64,000 nt of DNA from Tomocerus qinae (lineage: Eukaryota; Arthropoda; Collembola; Entomobryomorpha; Tomoceridae). Below are positions 1 through 11,925 of the stretch, piece after piece. Below the pieces are notes generated by a model. It worked only from the letters and a program-made list of their open reading frames with translations. It did no database searches and was not told the origin of the DNA. Location: contig CM034549.1 in the NCBI GenBank assembly GCA_020055645.1, positions 14,653,930 to 14,717,929 of the forward strand, given 5' to 3'. Positions within the stretch are counted from its first letter, which is position 1. Each line of letters starts with the position of its first letter. The position numbers and the translations under genes are program-made.

Positions 1-395
1 TGAACAAAACATGGTACAGGGTACAGTGTGTGAATGCGTAAGCTTCCAGTATTCAAGCCTAAAATGTTTTATGCCGGTATTAATAATCCTGTGACCAAAA
101 CAAACTTTCAGATTCGGTGGAGAATGCAATAGAAGGGATTAAATAATATATGCTTTCACTCACATACACGATACAAGTTTTTGGAATATTGTGGTCTAGA
201 ACTTTTATATTGTAAATGTTTTGTGGTCTGAAACTGGAACGAGAACAAGTAATCTAAAAGCACAATGATTGATGAATACTAAAAAAGTAGAATATTTCCG
301 ACGAAATTGCGGATTGTTTGAGCTTATTTCTATAAGATCCTTTTATGTGATTTCCATTAGTATTTTCATAGAACAAACAGTACAAAGTGTACCTA
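1..395. other. Left flank, no gene seen
   Basis: This AT-rich stretch lies outside the first palindrome. It holds no convincing ORF or repeat. Its junction with the palindrome arm at 395/396 shows no target duplication matching the far side at 14110 or the inner end at 6563. Confidence 0.5.
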
Positions 396-605
396 CTTAA
401 GGATGGGATAAGTTGGGTTTTTAGCACTATACGCAGTACAGCTAAATCACGTCCAAATGTACGACTATTCCATCGAGAGGAATATTTTGGCTGCTAAGCT
501 GCATTCTATGGCGCGACAAACCAAGTCTGTTGTGCAGTAGTTAATTACGGTGATTGCTATTTAGTTTTGGGAACTTGATATAATAATTACTTTAATTGAT
601 TGACG

Positions 606-2008
606 ATGGACTTGAAACTATGCCAAAAGGATGGCACAAGACAAAATGTGATCTATCCTGAATTGACGGCTAATGTGGTAAGTACATTTGAGATGTATAT
701 ATAAATACGTTATTACCAACTACCAATTATATAGCTGCGGTCCCACACAAATGTAAAATATGAACTGCATATTCTATCAGGAATTTAAAAATAATTAAAT
801 ATATTATTATTACTACAGAATAAATTGTTGAAAGAAATTTGCGAGTTATCAGCAGCAGACTTCTTTGCCTTGTCGATGGAAATGGTTAATCGTTCCCATG
901 CACCGAAGAGGAACTAACCGCGGTGAAGAACCAGACTCATCGCAAAATTTCAAAAATGAAGAATCGAAAGAAGTCTAATTCGGGGGTGGAAGCGAGGGCA
1001 GTACAAAGTTTCGTACAAGTGAGTGCTCCACCTCCCGATGCAGCTCCTGCATTTTCTGAAGTAAGTAGATTTTTTACTTTAATTGCAATGCTTATACTAA
1101 TGTTACTTAGAAAATAGCTAATATCAAGTAATTGAAATCATTAAAGTATTGATTTATCAACAGGTTCCACTGATATACAAAGGGGACTTAATTGATCGTT
1201 GCCAGGAAGTCTTTTTAGACACAGAAAATGTCACTGAGGGGGTTACACACAAACCAATAGCTGGAACAATTGCAGTGGTGGATAAGAATTGGAACGTAAT
1301 ATTTTGGGTCGTGGTTAATCAAGCTAATGTTTGTCGCTACAACACCCATTTAACCGGCATTGACAAAAGCCTTCTTAGCAAAGGATTGACGTATGATATA
1401 GTGAGTTTTGCTATATAACAATTATTCGTCGACTACTCAAATAAAGGTAATCTAAGTCTAATTATATATTGTAAATTCAGGTAAAACCGCTGTTGGAAAA
1501 ATGCTTGGACGGTAAAGAAGTTATTGAGTTTTAAATTAAAAGCGATTTAAAGTGCTTAGAAGTATGCCACTCCAACGTTACAGAAATGCAGAACTTCTAT
1601 CGAGATGAGAAAAACAATCCTTATGGGTTAGGTGACCTAACAGCTCACTTTTTGGGGAAAAATGCTCAATTTGATGCAGACGGAAAACAATTTCATACAG
1701 CAATAAGAGACGCCAGGATGACAGCACTATGCTATAGAAAGATGAAAGCTTTTAAAGCTGCTTATCCAGAGAAGGTACGATTTGAGTGCCTAGTATTCGA
1801 TGCCTACAGAAACTCCAAATCCAAATCAAAATTTGTGAAATGGGATTCGTGTGGTTGTGCGTTAAAGGAGATAAAAGAAAATGGTGTCACTAAACGAAAA
1901 TTTGTTCGGGATCGAATTGGAAACTTTTCAAATGTGCGCTTAGATGAGTTTGAATTTGGTGGATCATGGCAGGGAGCGGTTTGTGACAACGAAGATGATT
2001 GGGAATAA
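606..2008 (+). CDS. DEDDh 3'-5' exonuclease gene of the MULE, left copy (four exons, interrupted)
   Basis: Visible exons are 606-677, 819-1060, 1164-1400 and 1481-2008, each bounded by GT-AG (for example gtaagt at 678 and 1061, gtgagt at 1401). The product resembles RNase T/REXO4/ISG20-type exonucleases. It shows an Exo I motif (FLDTEN, the DxE metal ligands), an Exo II-like DLKCL aspartate, and an Exo III motif FHTAIRDARMT with H-x4-D. Exon 3 to exon 4 joins in phase 0. Two oddities are seen. Exon 2 changes frame near 890-945, where this arm and the right arm differ only in C-run and A-run length. An in-frame TAA at 1532-1534, present in both arms, falls between Exo I and Exo II. The copy is therefore probably inactive, unless the stop is an error or lies in an unrecognised intron. 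A role in processing transposition ends is inference only. Confidence 0.7.
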
Positions 2009-2215
2009 AATAATAATGCAAATTTGGCTTAAAATACAGACTAAAAATTAACTGATATTTTTATTACATCAACTTCTTTTAAATGTAACTTATGTCTCTT
2101 TACATCTAGATTCCAGTCAAGTGCACTCAGTTTACATCAACTAATTATATTTTTATTACCACATTATTAAGTAATTAGAATATACTACTTTCTATTTGCT
2201 ATAATTGTGTTAACT

Positions 2216-2579
2216 GACTACTCACATATAAATTTCATTCTATTGCTCTCAATCAAATAAGCTAGTTATAATTGTAAACATCACATTATTGTAACGTTAT
2301 ATTGAATGCACCTTATAAATGTTTTTATAAATGTACTGAATTGACTACTCACATATAGATTTCATTCTATTGCTCTCAATCAAACAAACTAATTATACTT
2401 GTAATCATACATTACTGTAATGTTACTTTTAATGCACTTTATAAATGTTTTATAAATGTACAGCATTGATTACTCACATGTAGATTTCTTTCTACTGCTC
2501 TCAATCAATTATCTAATTATACCTGTAATCATCATTGCATTGACTACTCACATGTAGATTTCTTTCTATTGCGCTCAGC
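2216..2579. repeat. Tandem repeat block A of the MULE, left copy
   Basis: Four diverged copies of a unit beginning (T)GA(C/T)TACTCACAT, followed by TAGATTTC and TGCTCTCAATCAA, start near 2216, 2343, 2468 and 2541. The spacing is about 125 bp for the first units and 73 bp for the last. The block lies between the 3' ends of the two convergent genes. It may act as a shared terminator or spacer region, which is inference. It is mirrored at 11926-12289. Confidence 0.75.
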
Positions 2580-2609
2580 CAGAAGTACTTTTAGAACAAA
2601 ACCACTGTC

Positions 2610-5273
2610 AAATTATATTGCTGCTTTCAACTGGCTCTTTTTTTTACTTAAGAAATTATCAATAGCTTCCTGACGGTATTTAGGCTGTCGGATTGGCATG
2701 TTTCGTTTAATCCGAGAGTCAATGAGCTCCGGACCAAGATCTTCCTGATAAAATTTTTAAGAATTTAGTGTACATTTCACTCCACAAATGATCCGTTTGT
2801 GAACTTCTTTCAATTCTTTGAATGAATGGTTTGAATGGAATTTGTAAACTATTTTCAATCTTATAAGAATAAACTACAAAATCACACCATTTCCTGTTTG
2901 TTACATAAAGTTGCATGATGATCTGCTTATAATAAGCATGCGATTGTTTTAAGACTAACCGCTTATTTATATCGTAATGCAAATAAGGTGACGACATGAT
3001 TGCGGGTAGAGTGATTGGGTCGTGACCTATCATTGTACTAGGGCATTTGACCTCTAAAATTCCGTCTGTTCCTATCAAACCGTCGGGTGAAGCTGCTAAC
3101 ACTCCGTTTTGTAAGGACACAAACAGACCACATTCTGTTACAACATTACCTGTTGTTTCAGTATATATTCGTTTTGCTTGCCCTTCTGTTGAACTTCCAT
3201 GCTTTAAAGAATCAAGGTTTTGTAATTTCGGATCTGGCTTCAAAAAATCTCTAATGATGGAAGAATTGTTAGTTTTATCTCCAAGACTGGCAATACGCCC
3301 TGCAAACGATGCTGTTATTCTGTTCTTTCTGTAGTGAAACCATAAATGATTAGCGGATTGTCCTATGGTCTGTCGTTCAATACTATCTTGTTCAGCTTTG
3401 TCTACTTGCAGTTCGGCTATTTTTTCTTCTATTCGTACGCTAATGAAATCTACATCCATATCAGCGTCGGCTGAGTTTGGGCCATAATCTGCATCACCCA
3501 TTGAATTACGCTTATTTCTGTCACCAAACATAAGTTTCCTTCGTATTAGATTGGGCCTTCGGAATTTCAAACTTTCCTGTTCCGATTTTTTCCAAACAAG
3601 CCCCGGGCTTTTCTTTTCAATACTTTTAAAGGCTTTTGCATAGAAACTTGAACCCGATGTATAAGACAACCCTGCGGCTACTACTCTGGTGTTATAACCT
3701 CCTCTTTGGTAAAAATTTATGCGTTTTCCGCATAAGTATTTTGCACACTGTCTCATGAATCCTTCAGCTCTGTTACTGGTTATGTTATGAATTATCCTGG
3801 CTGATAAATTAGCCGTACGATTACTGATTTCCATTAGATTATCCCACATTTTTGTCTTTGAAAGGGAAATTACTATATTGGCCTCTTTCTTTCTTTCTTC
3901 GGTGCAAAAACTGTCATCACATTTAGTATGTTGTCCAAATATATGAAACGGAATGTTCTTGATATTATTAGATAATTGCTGCACGGAATCAGGTTTTGCT
4001 TGTTTATTATGAAACACAACTGCGGAGCGCAGAGCTCGCCCAAACCGATTAATTTTGCTTTTTAAAAGCTTTCTGTCACCAATACTATGGCTTTTAGTAT
4101 CATTTGAAATTTCAAAGATGCCCTTGTTATATCGCTTAATTGTATGATTGATACATTCAATTTTCTGAATTCGTAATGTTCCGTACTTAACTTCTGAAAG
4201 AAGTCTGGAATATACGGAAGAATCTCCGTCTGCGACAAAACTTTTATACACTAATTGGTGCATCTGCATGCTTGCGTTAAACCCTTCTACAATAATTGAT
4301 GATTCCATACTGCTAGAACTTTGTTTATCCCCCAATTTTCAAACAAACGTGTATACGAGGATTTGCCATTTTTTCGTCAAGTTTGCATATTATACATAAC
4401 CTATTTTTAAATCCACAGAACAAAACCTTTAGTATGATGTCCGATGATAACTGCACAACCGGAGTTAGAGTTGTACGAGTGGCCATAGGACCGTTTCCCC
4501 CAGCCTCCATCACAATAAACTGTTGTATAAGCATATTCAACTCCGTCCACGGTGACTACATCACCCCCGCTGTAGCGCAATCTCGCGCTCTTCTTTGCCG
4601 TTTTCTTGTAATTCTTGCTGTAAAGCAATGCTCCATTTTTTGGATGTACAAGTTTCAAATGATTTATACAGTTGGAAGCATGGAACGTGACACTCCATGA
4701 CTTGCAAAAGATTTTTGCTAGCCGAAAAGGGGATCCACCTGCTAAAGTCCCCCAAGCGAAAGCTTCGTTGACTGGGAGATCGGTTGAGTCATCTTCAGTG
4801 TCAAGTTTACTTTTCCAGCAACAGGCTGTGCACGATACATGGAACACGGATCTCAATCCATGAAACACTTCTAAATCGAAACTAATTTTCCCTTCTTTAC
4901 ATTGTTTTCCGTGGTCCATTGCAATGTTCATGAACCCCCAAGTGAAGCTATTGGTATTAATCGCCGTCCTTTTAGTTTCACATCCTTTGGCTGAATCGGG
5001 TTAATTTTCCGCTTCTTTTGGAACTGGTGGATCGTCAAAGTCGTCATGTATCAAAGGTGTCACTTCAATTTGATCCATGTTATGCAATGGCGTAATTTGA
5101 CCAGTAATGTCCAATGCTGCAAAATTTCTGCCATCAGATTTAATAATCGGTGTTGACGATGCTTCCTTGTTATCAATTTCATTGCTGTTCGTTATGTCAA
5201 AAATAGAAGATCGTCTCTGTTTATGCGGCGGACGACGTTTTCTAACAGAATTGGTGTTTTTATATTTTGGCAT
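2610..5273 (-). CDS. Mutator-like transposase fused to YqaJ nuclease domain, left copy (frame-broken)
   Basis: This is the reverse-complement twin of the gene at 9234-11895, where the domains are described in full. In this arm the reading frame breaks in more places. The N-terminal ORF ends early at VPKEAEN, the middle part is split near 4560-4640, and the last residues leave frame near 2755. Nearly all of these breaks coincide with homopolymer runs one base longer or shorter than in the other arm, so sequencing error is as likely as decay. The largest open part, 2719-4335, retains the second catalytic aspartate region (DGDSS), the RAEGF glutamate, and the complete YqaJ motif set (SPDG, LEVK). 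Transcription would run outward, away from the palindrome centre, and converge on the exonuclease gene across repeat block A. Confidence 0.75.
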
Positions 5274-5345
5274 TGAAATGTGTTTATATTGGTCCGGCTT
5301 GGATACTATTTCCGCTCTTCGTTTCCTAACAAATTCAAAGCATTA

Positions 5346-5870
5346 AATTGTTAAACCTGAATAAATTCAAAATATATTATTCAAACGGCGAGGTGACTGC
5401 ATTGCAAAGCAGAACAGAGTGCCAAAATAATTGATCACAATAAAAATTGATTCCACTTAAAACGATATGAATTGAAAAATGGACTGCACTTGCTTTCTGC
5501 TGTTGTTGAAAAAGGTCGAAATCTCTGTTTAATTTTCAGTATACTCCATTCGCTTCTAAAACACAAATTGGCAAACCTGAATAAATTAAAAATATATTAT
5601 TAAAACAGCAAGTTGACAATTGCAAAGCAGGACGGAGTGCCACAACAATTGATCACAATAAAAATTGATTCCATGTGCAATCTGAAATAAATAATTGATT
5701 GAACTTACTTTCTTTGTAAAAATGTAAAAAAGGTTGAAATCTCTCAGTTGTATTTTTCAATATACTCTACTCGATTTGAATACAAAATGAAAAAAAGCTG
5801 CAAATTGTCAACACCTAAATAAAATCAAAACATTGTATTACAATGGCGAGTTGGGTTTATTACCCATGTC
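5346..5870. repeat. Tandem repeat block B upstream of the transposase, left copy
   Basis: Units of about 225-230 bp start near 5350, 5573 and 5805. The first two share AACCTGAATAAATT, AATATATTATT, GCAAAGCAG and ATTGATCACAATAAAAATTG. The third is degenerate. The block sits immediately 5' of the transposase start on the minus strand, so it may hold promoter or transposase-binding sequence, which is inference. It is mirrored at 8635-9159. Confidence 0.75.
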
Positions 5871-6232
5871 ATCATACATAATAAAAACCAAAAGAAAATA
5901 TTATATATATTATATATTTTGATATTTTTCAATCTTAGTACGCTCAACAAAATCTATTACCTTTTCATTTCCCAAAGATGTTACCGTTCTTTCATTTAAT
6001 GTGGGCGTAGTTTTAGTTTTCATAAAATTGTGTCAATTTTTATAAAAACAGTGAAGATATTTGATTTTGAAAGTGCTGTGTAATATCTGCATTTGTATGT
6101 TGTTTATTTATTAGAGGAGAGGAGCAATACAAATCAACTCATAAGCAAAACATCCTAACACGTGATACCCAATGTAACACAGTAATCTTCCTTTCCCACA
6201 ACTATACCATCAATTCAAATTTCAAAATTGCC

Positions 6233-6552
6233 CATCTGTACAAAAAGCGTCCAAAATATGTAACCGATTTAAATTTTGATTTTTGATTTTTGTTTCTGGT
6301 ATAAATATCTCGGACCCAAGGCTCCCCGATTGTCGGTATTTACCTGGCATTAGATGAAATCGCCAGGCAAAGTCATCCCGCGTTTTTCTGGCGAATTTCC
6401 AAAATTTTTTTCAAAACATAACAAAAATATCAATTTCAAAAGCAGTTTTTGAAGATGTAAGAGCCTTGGGTCCGAGGCTAATAGTGGTTCTTCCATAATC
6501 AATTGACATTTTTTGTTTCAGGTAAGTTTTACTCGGGATTTTTGTACAGATG
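6233..6552. mobile_element. Small MITE-like hairpin element at the inner arm end, left copy
   Basis: This 320-bp segment starts CATCTGTACAAAAA and ends with its reverse complement TTTTTGTACAGATG. A second internal inverted pair, CTCGGACCCAAGGCTC near 6312 and its complement near 6463, lets it fold back further. No ORF is present. Flanking target duplications could not be recognised. It is either a MITE inserted beside the MULE or part of the MULE end. It is mirrored at 7953-8272. Confidence 0.6.
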
Positions 6553-6562
6553 TGGAGTACGA

Positions 6563-7858
6563 ACTCCTATGTTAACTCATGAACTTATCGCAACCTTAAG
6601 TTGGCATTGGTAGCATTTCAATAAATATTTCCTACATAACTTATTGCTACATCACAAAAAATAAAAAAACGATTCAAGTTGAAGTCTTTGTATTCTATTA
6701 GTAAAATGCCTTAGTAAACCAAAAGCTTGATTTCGAAATTCGAACTGATAGCGCATTGCTATGCAAAAAGCTATGCAAATCTATGCAAAATATTCAACAT
6801 TGACGAGCTATCCTATTTTGTTACATAACTGTGTACATTTATTTGTTGAATATACATGACTTAGTAGTAAGCCAGTTAATTTCCTAAACAAATATTTTCT
6901 GTTACATCACATATAAGTAGTAAGTAGCATGCAGAAGACACGCAGAATAGTCAAAATGGTAAGTAAAGTATTAGTTGTTGGGATTAATTGAGAAAGCGTA
7001 GAATTGGCACTATTACAATCTTCATCTGTTACTTGGCTAGAACAATGACAGTAGTTGGAGACAACAGAATTGTCTTTTAAGATAACTACATGGATTTGAC
7101 AGTCTTATAATTGTCTTGACAGGTTTAATATGATTACGGCTATTTGTAAATCAAACTAAATTCTCGGGATTTTAAGCTACACAAATATCGAAAATCTCCA
7201 GATAGCATTACAGTTTCACGTAGTTTTACTAGTACATGTAGCAATTCTTATACTTACATCAGCTCTAAATACCTATCGAGTGAATCGTAAAAATATCATT
7301 AACATAAATTGAAAGAAACATTTCTTAAAATAACTTTAATTCAGTGGGTATTTCGTTGGAGAAGACTCAAACGTTTTCTTCTCTATCCCACCAGAGCAGA
7401 AGCAGATAGGCACGAATGACGAATGGTACCTGCTAAGTTTCCGTAAGAGACTATCAAAAGTGACGTGAAGGTCAACTATGCACTTGAAATGTAAAGTAGT
7501 TGATAAATATGTTAAGAGAAGATCTTTTGGTAATAATTTAAGTATTACATTATCTACATAGATGAAACAGAATTTTGTAATTTGACGAGTATAAATATTA
7601 ATGGTCTTCATTCATATTCATGATTCATACTTAATCTTATAAATATTCAAACACCATCATTTCATATTATATAAGTAAATAAGTACCTCTATATCCTTTG
7701 AAACGAAATAAATAGAATGATTTCATGTGAAAATTGAATGCGTTATAAGTGCCTACTATATAATATGTCGAAGAAAGGAAAATAATCGAATTCTTTCCCT
7801 TTACATGAGCTACTATAGTACATACAAATAAATTGGCAGAGTAAATGAAGCAAATATA
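6563..7858. other. Unique spacer of palindrome 1
   Basis: This is about 1.3 kb of AT-rich DNA present once in the window, lying between the left MULE copy and the 8-bp target duplication of the foldback element. No convincing gene was found. A short run of ATGCAAA-type repeats lies near 6761-6791. It probably represents the original host DNA between two insertions. Confidence 0.5.
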
Positions 7859-7866
7859 TAACGACA
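7859..7866. repeat. Target site duplication, left (TAACGACA)
   Basis: Exact 8-bp match to 18746-18753, directly abutting the inverted GTAGTAAGTATACTAC termini. Confidence 0.85.
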
Positions 7867-7952
7867 GTAGTAAGTATACTACGGTCTACGGCTCAAGCAT
7901 TGATAGGTATGCCCCTACTCCTTATACATGGAAAGGTATGCATCGTACTCCA

Positions 7953-8272
7953 CATCTGTACAAAAATCCCGAGTAAAACTTACCTGAAACAAAAAATGTC
8001 AATTGATTATGGAAGAACCACTATTAGCCTCGGACCCAAGGCTCTTACATCTTCAAAAACTGCTTTTGAAATTGATATTTTTGTTATGTTTTGAAAAAAA
8101 TTTTGGAAATTCGCCAGAAAAACGCGGGATGACTTTGCCTGGCGATTTCATCTAATGCCAGGTAAATACCGACAATCGGGGAGCCTTGGGTCCGAGATAT
8201 TTATACCAGAAACAAAAATCAAAAATCAAAATTTAAATCGGTTACATATTTTGGACGCTTTTTGTACAGATG
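7953..8272. mobile_element. Small MITE-like hairpin element, right copy
   Basis: Mirror of 6233-6552, with the same CATCTGTACAAAAA termini and internal CTCGGACCCAAGG inverted pair. No coding capacity. Confidence 0.6.
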
Positions 8273-8634
8273 GGCAATTTTGAAATTTGAATTGATGGTA
8301 TAGTTGTGGGAAAGGAAGATTACTGTGTTACATTGGGTATCACGTGTTAGGATGTTTTGCTTATGAGTTGATTTGTATTGCTCCTCTCCTCTAATAAATA
8401 AACAACATACAAATGCAGATATTACACAGCACTTTCAAAATCAAATATCTTCACTGTTTTTATAAAAATTGACACAATTTTATGAAAACTAAAAACTACG
8501 CCCACATTAAATGAAAGAACGGTAACATCTTTGGGAAATGAAAAGGTAATAGATTTTGTTGAGCGTACTAAGATTGAAAAATATCAAAATATATAATATA
8601 TATAATATTTTCTTTTGGTTTTTATTATGTATGA

Positions 8635-9159
8635 TGACATGGGTAATAAACCCAACTCGCCATTGTAATACAATGTTTTGATTTTATTTAGGTGTTGACA
8701 ATTTGCAGCTTTTTTTCATTTTGTATTCAAATCGAGTAGAGTATATTGAAAAATACAACTGAGAGATTTCAACCTTTTTTACATTTTTACAAAGAAAGTA
8801 AGTTCAATCAATTATTTATTTCAGATTGCACATGGAATCAATTTTTATTGTGATCAATTGTTGTGGCACTCCGTCCTGCTTTGCAATTGTCAACTTGCTG
8901 TTTTTAATAATATATTTTTAATTTATTCAGGTTTGCCAATTTGTGTTTTAGAAGCGAATGGAGTATACTGAAAATTAAACAGAGATTTCGACCTTTTTCA
9001 ACAACAGCAGAAAGCAAGTGCAGTCCATTTTTCAATTCATATCGTTTTAAGTGGAATCAATTTTTATTGTGATCAATTATTTTGGCACTCTGTTCTGCTT
9101 TGCAATGCAGTCACCTCGCCGTTTGAATAATATATTTTGAATTTATTCAGGTTTAACAA
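8635..9159. repeat. Tandem repeat block B, right copy
   Basis: Mirror of 5346-5870. It lies directly upstream of the transposase start at 9234, and three units of about 225 bp are recognisable. Confidence 0.75.
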
Positions 9160-9233
9160 TTTAATGCTTTGAATTTGTTAGGAAACGAAGAGCGGAAATA
9201 GTATCCAAGCCGGACCAATATAAACACATTTCA

Positions 9234-11895
9234 ATGCCAAAATATAAAAACACCAATTCTGTTAGAAAACGTCGTCCGCCGCATAAACAGAGACGATCTT
9301 CTATTTTTGACATAACGAACAGCAATGAAATTGATAACAAGGAAGCATCGTCAACACCGATTATTAAATCTGATGGCAGAAATTTTGCAGCATTGGACAT
9401 TACTGGTCAAATTACGCCATTGCATAACATGGATCAAATTGAAGTGACACCTTTGATACATGACGACTTTGACGATCCACCAGTTCCAAAGAAGCGGAAA
9501 ATTAACCCGATTCAGCCAAAGGATGTGAAACTAAAAGGACGGCGATTAATACCAATAGCTTCACTTGGGGGTTCATGAACATTGCAATGGACCACGGAAA
9601 ACAATGTAAAGAAGGGAAAATTAGTTTCGATTTAGAAGTGTTTCATGGATTGAGATCCGTGTTCCATGTATCGTGCACAGCCTGTTGCTGGAAAAGTAAA
9701 CTTGACACTGAAGATGACTCAACCGATCTCCCAGTCAACGAAGCTTTCGCTTGGGGGACTTTAGCAGGTGGATCCCCTTTTCGGCTAGCAAAAATCTTTT
9801 GCAAGTCATGGAGTGTCACGTTCCATGCTTCCAACTGTATAAATCATTTGAAACTTGTACATCCAAAAATGGAGCATTGCTTTACAGCAAGAATTACAAG
9901 AAAACGGCAAAGAAGAACGCGAGATTGCGCTACAGCGGGTGATGTAGTCACCGTGGACGGAGTTGAATATCCTTATACAACAGTTTATTGTGATGGAGGC
10001 TGGGGGAAACGGTCCTATGGCCACTCGTACAACTCTAACTCCGGTTGTGCAGTTATCATCGGACATCATACTAAAAAGGTTTTGTTCTGTGGATTTAAAA
10101 ATAGGTTATGTATAATATGCAAACTTGACGAAAAAATGGCAAATCCTCGTATACACGTTTGTTTGAAAAATTGGGGGATAAACAAAGTTCTAGCAGTATG
10201 GAATCATCAATTATTGTAGAAGGGTTTAACGCAAGCATGCAGATGCACCAATTAGTGTATAAAAGTTTTGTCGCAGACGGAGATTCTTCCGTATATTCCA
10301 GACTTCTTTCAGAAGTTAAGTACGGAACATTACGAATTCAGAAAATTGAATGTATCAATCATACAATTAAGCGATATAACAAGGGCATCTTTGAAATTTC
10401 AAATGATACTAAAAGCCATAGTATTGGTGACAGAAAGCTTTTAAAAAGCAAAATTAATCGGTTTGGGCGAGCTCTGCGCTCCGCAGTTGTGTTTCATAAT
10501 AAACAAGCAAAACCTGATTCCGTGCAGCAATTATCTAATAATATCAAGAACATTCCGTTTCATATATTTGGACAACATACTAAATGTGATGACAGTTTTT
10601 GCACCGAAGAAAGAAAGAAAGAGGCCAATATAGTAATTTCCCTTTCAAAGACAAAAATGTGGGATAATCTAATGGAAATCAGTAATCGTACGGCTAATTT
10701 ATCAGCCAGGATAATTCATAACATAACCAGTAACAGAGCTGAAGGATTCATGAGACAGTGTGCAAAATACTTATGCGGAAAACGCATAAATTTTTACCAA
10801 AGAGGAGGTTATAACACCAGAGTAGTAGCCGCAGGGTTGTCTTATACATCGGGTTCAAGTTTCTATGCAAAAGCCTTTAAAAGTATTGAAAAGAAAAGCC
10901 CGGGGCTTGTTTGGAAAAAATCGGAACAGGAAAGTTTGAAATTCCGAAGGCCCAATCTAATACGAAGGAAACTTATGTTTGGTGACAGAAATAAGCGTAA
11001 TTCAATGGGTGATGCAGATTATGGCCCAAACTCAGCCGACGCTGATATGGATGTAGATTTCATTAGCGTACGAATAGAAGAAAAAATAGCCGAACTGCAA
11101 GTAGACAAAGCTGAACAAGATAGTATTGAACGACAGACCATAGGACAATCCGCTAATCATTTATGGTTTCACTACAGAAAGAACAGAATAACAGCATCGT
11201 TTGCAGGGCGTATTGCCAGTCTTGGAGATAAAACTAACAATTCTTCCATCATTAGAGATTTTTTGAAGCCAGATCCGAAATTACAAAACCTTGATTCTTT
11301 AAAGCATGGAAGTTCAACAGAAGGGCAAGCAAAACGAATATATACTGAAACAACAGGTAATGTTGTAACAGAATGTGGTCTGTTTGTGTCCTTACAAAAC
11401 GGAGTGTTAGCAGCTTCACCCGACGGTTTGATAGGAACAGACGGAATTTTAGAGGTCAAATGCCCTAGTACAATGATAGGTCACGACCCAATCACTCTAC
11501 CCGCAATCATGTCGTCACCTTATTTGCATTACGATATAAATAAGCGGTTAGTCTTAAAACAATCGCATGCTTATTATAAGCAGATCATCATGCAACTTTA
11601 TGTAACAAACAGGAAATGGTGTGATTTTGTAGTTTATTCTTATAAGATTGAAAATAGTTTACAAATTCCATTCAAACCATTCATTCAAAGAATTGAAAGA
11701 AGTTCACAAACGGATCATTTGTGGAGTGAAATGTACACTAAATTCTTAAAATTTTATCAGGAAGATCTTGGTCCGGAGCTCATTGACTCTCGGATTAAAC
11801 GAAACATGCCAATCCGACAGCCTAAATACCGTCAGGAAGCTATTGATAATTTCTTAAGTAAAAAAGAGCCAGTTGAAAGCAGCAATATAATTTGA
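9234..11895 (+). CDS. Mutator-like DDE transposase fused to YqaJ nuclease domain, right copy
   Basis: Three overlapping ORFs (9234-9578, 9575-10219, 10159-11895) read as one protein of roughly 880 residues. The frame shifts twice, each time at a five-G run (near 9568 and 10173). The first part is basic (RKRRPPHKQRR). The second has cysteine/histidine pairs and the first catalytic motif VYCDGGWGKRSYGH (D140 of that ORF). The third has VADGDSSVYSRL (D40), a Cys/His cluster HTKCDDSFC, the RAEGFMRQ glutamate (E195), and then a YqaJ/lambda-exonuclease-like domain at about 335-440 with GSSTEGQA, SPDG (D422) and LEVK (E432, K434). This arrangement matches proteins annotated in arthropods as Mutator-like transposase domain proteins and the Cc8L18.2-like group. 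The start at 9234 follows a 5' region without an obvious splice acceptor. Both frame changes occur in both arms, so they are either inherited decay or systematic G-run undercalling. Confidence 0.82.
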
Positions 11896-11925
11896 CAGTG
11901 GTTTTGTTCTAAAAGTACTTCTGGC

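Larger units (their letters stand above)
396..6562. mobile_element. Phantom-like MULE unit, left copy (left arm of palindrome 1)
   Basis: This 6,167-bp arm is repeated as a near-perfect reverse complement at 7943-14109 (paired coordinates sum to 14505). It encodes two convergent genes: a spliced DEDDh exonuclease on the plus strand and a transposase-YqaJ fusion on the minus strand. Between and beyond them are two tandem-repeat blocks. Transposase motifs (DGGW, DGDSS, and a downstream E in RAEGF) place it in the Mutator superfamily, Phantom-like clade. A weak terminal inverted repeat may exist between GATGGGATAAGTTGGG near 402 and its imperfect complement near 6195-6212. If that is right, the last 350 bp of the arm is flanking DNA copied with the element. 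No clean target duplication was found. Confidence 0.8.

Noticed and set aside
5001-5346. Opposite-strand ORF in the transposase N-terminal exon (79 aa, mirrored at 9161-9400)
   Set aside because: Shadow of the transposase frame.
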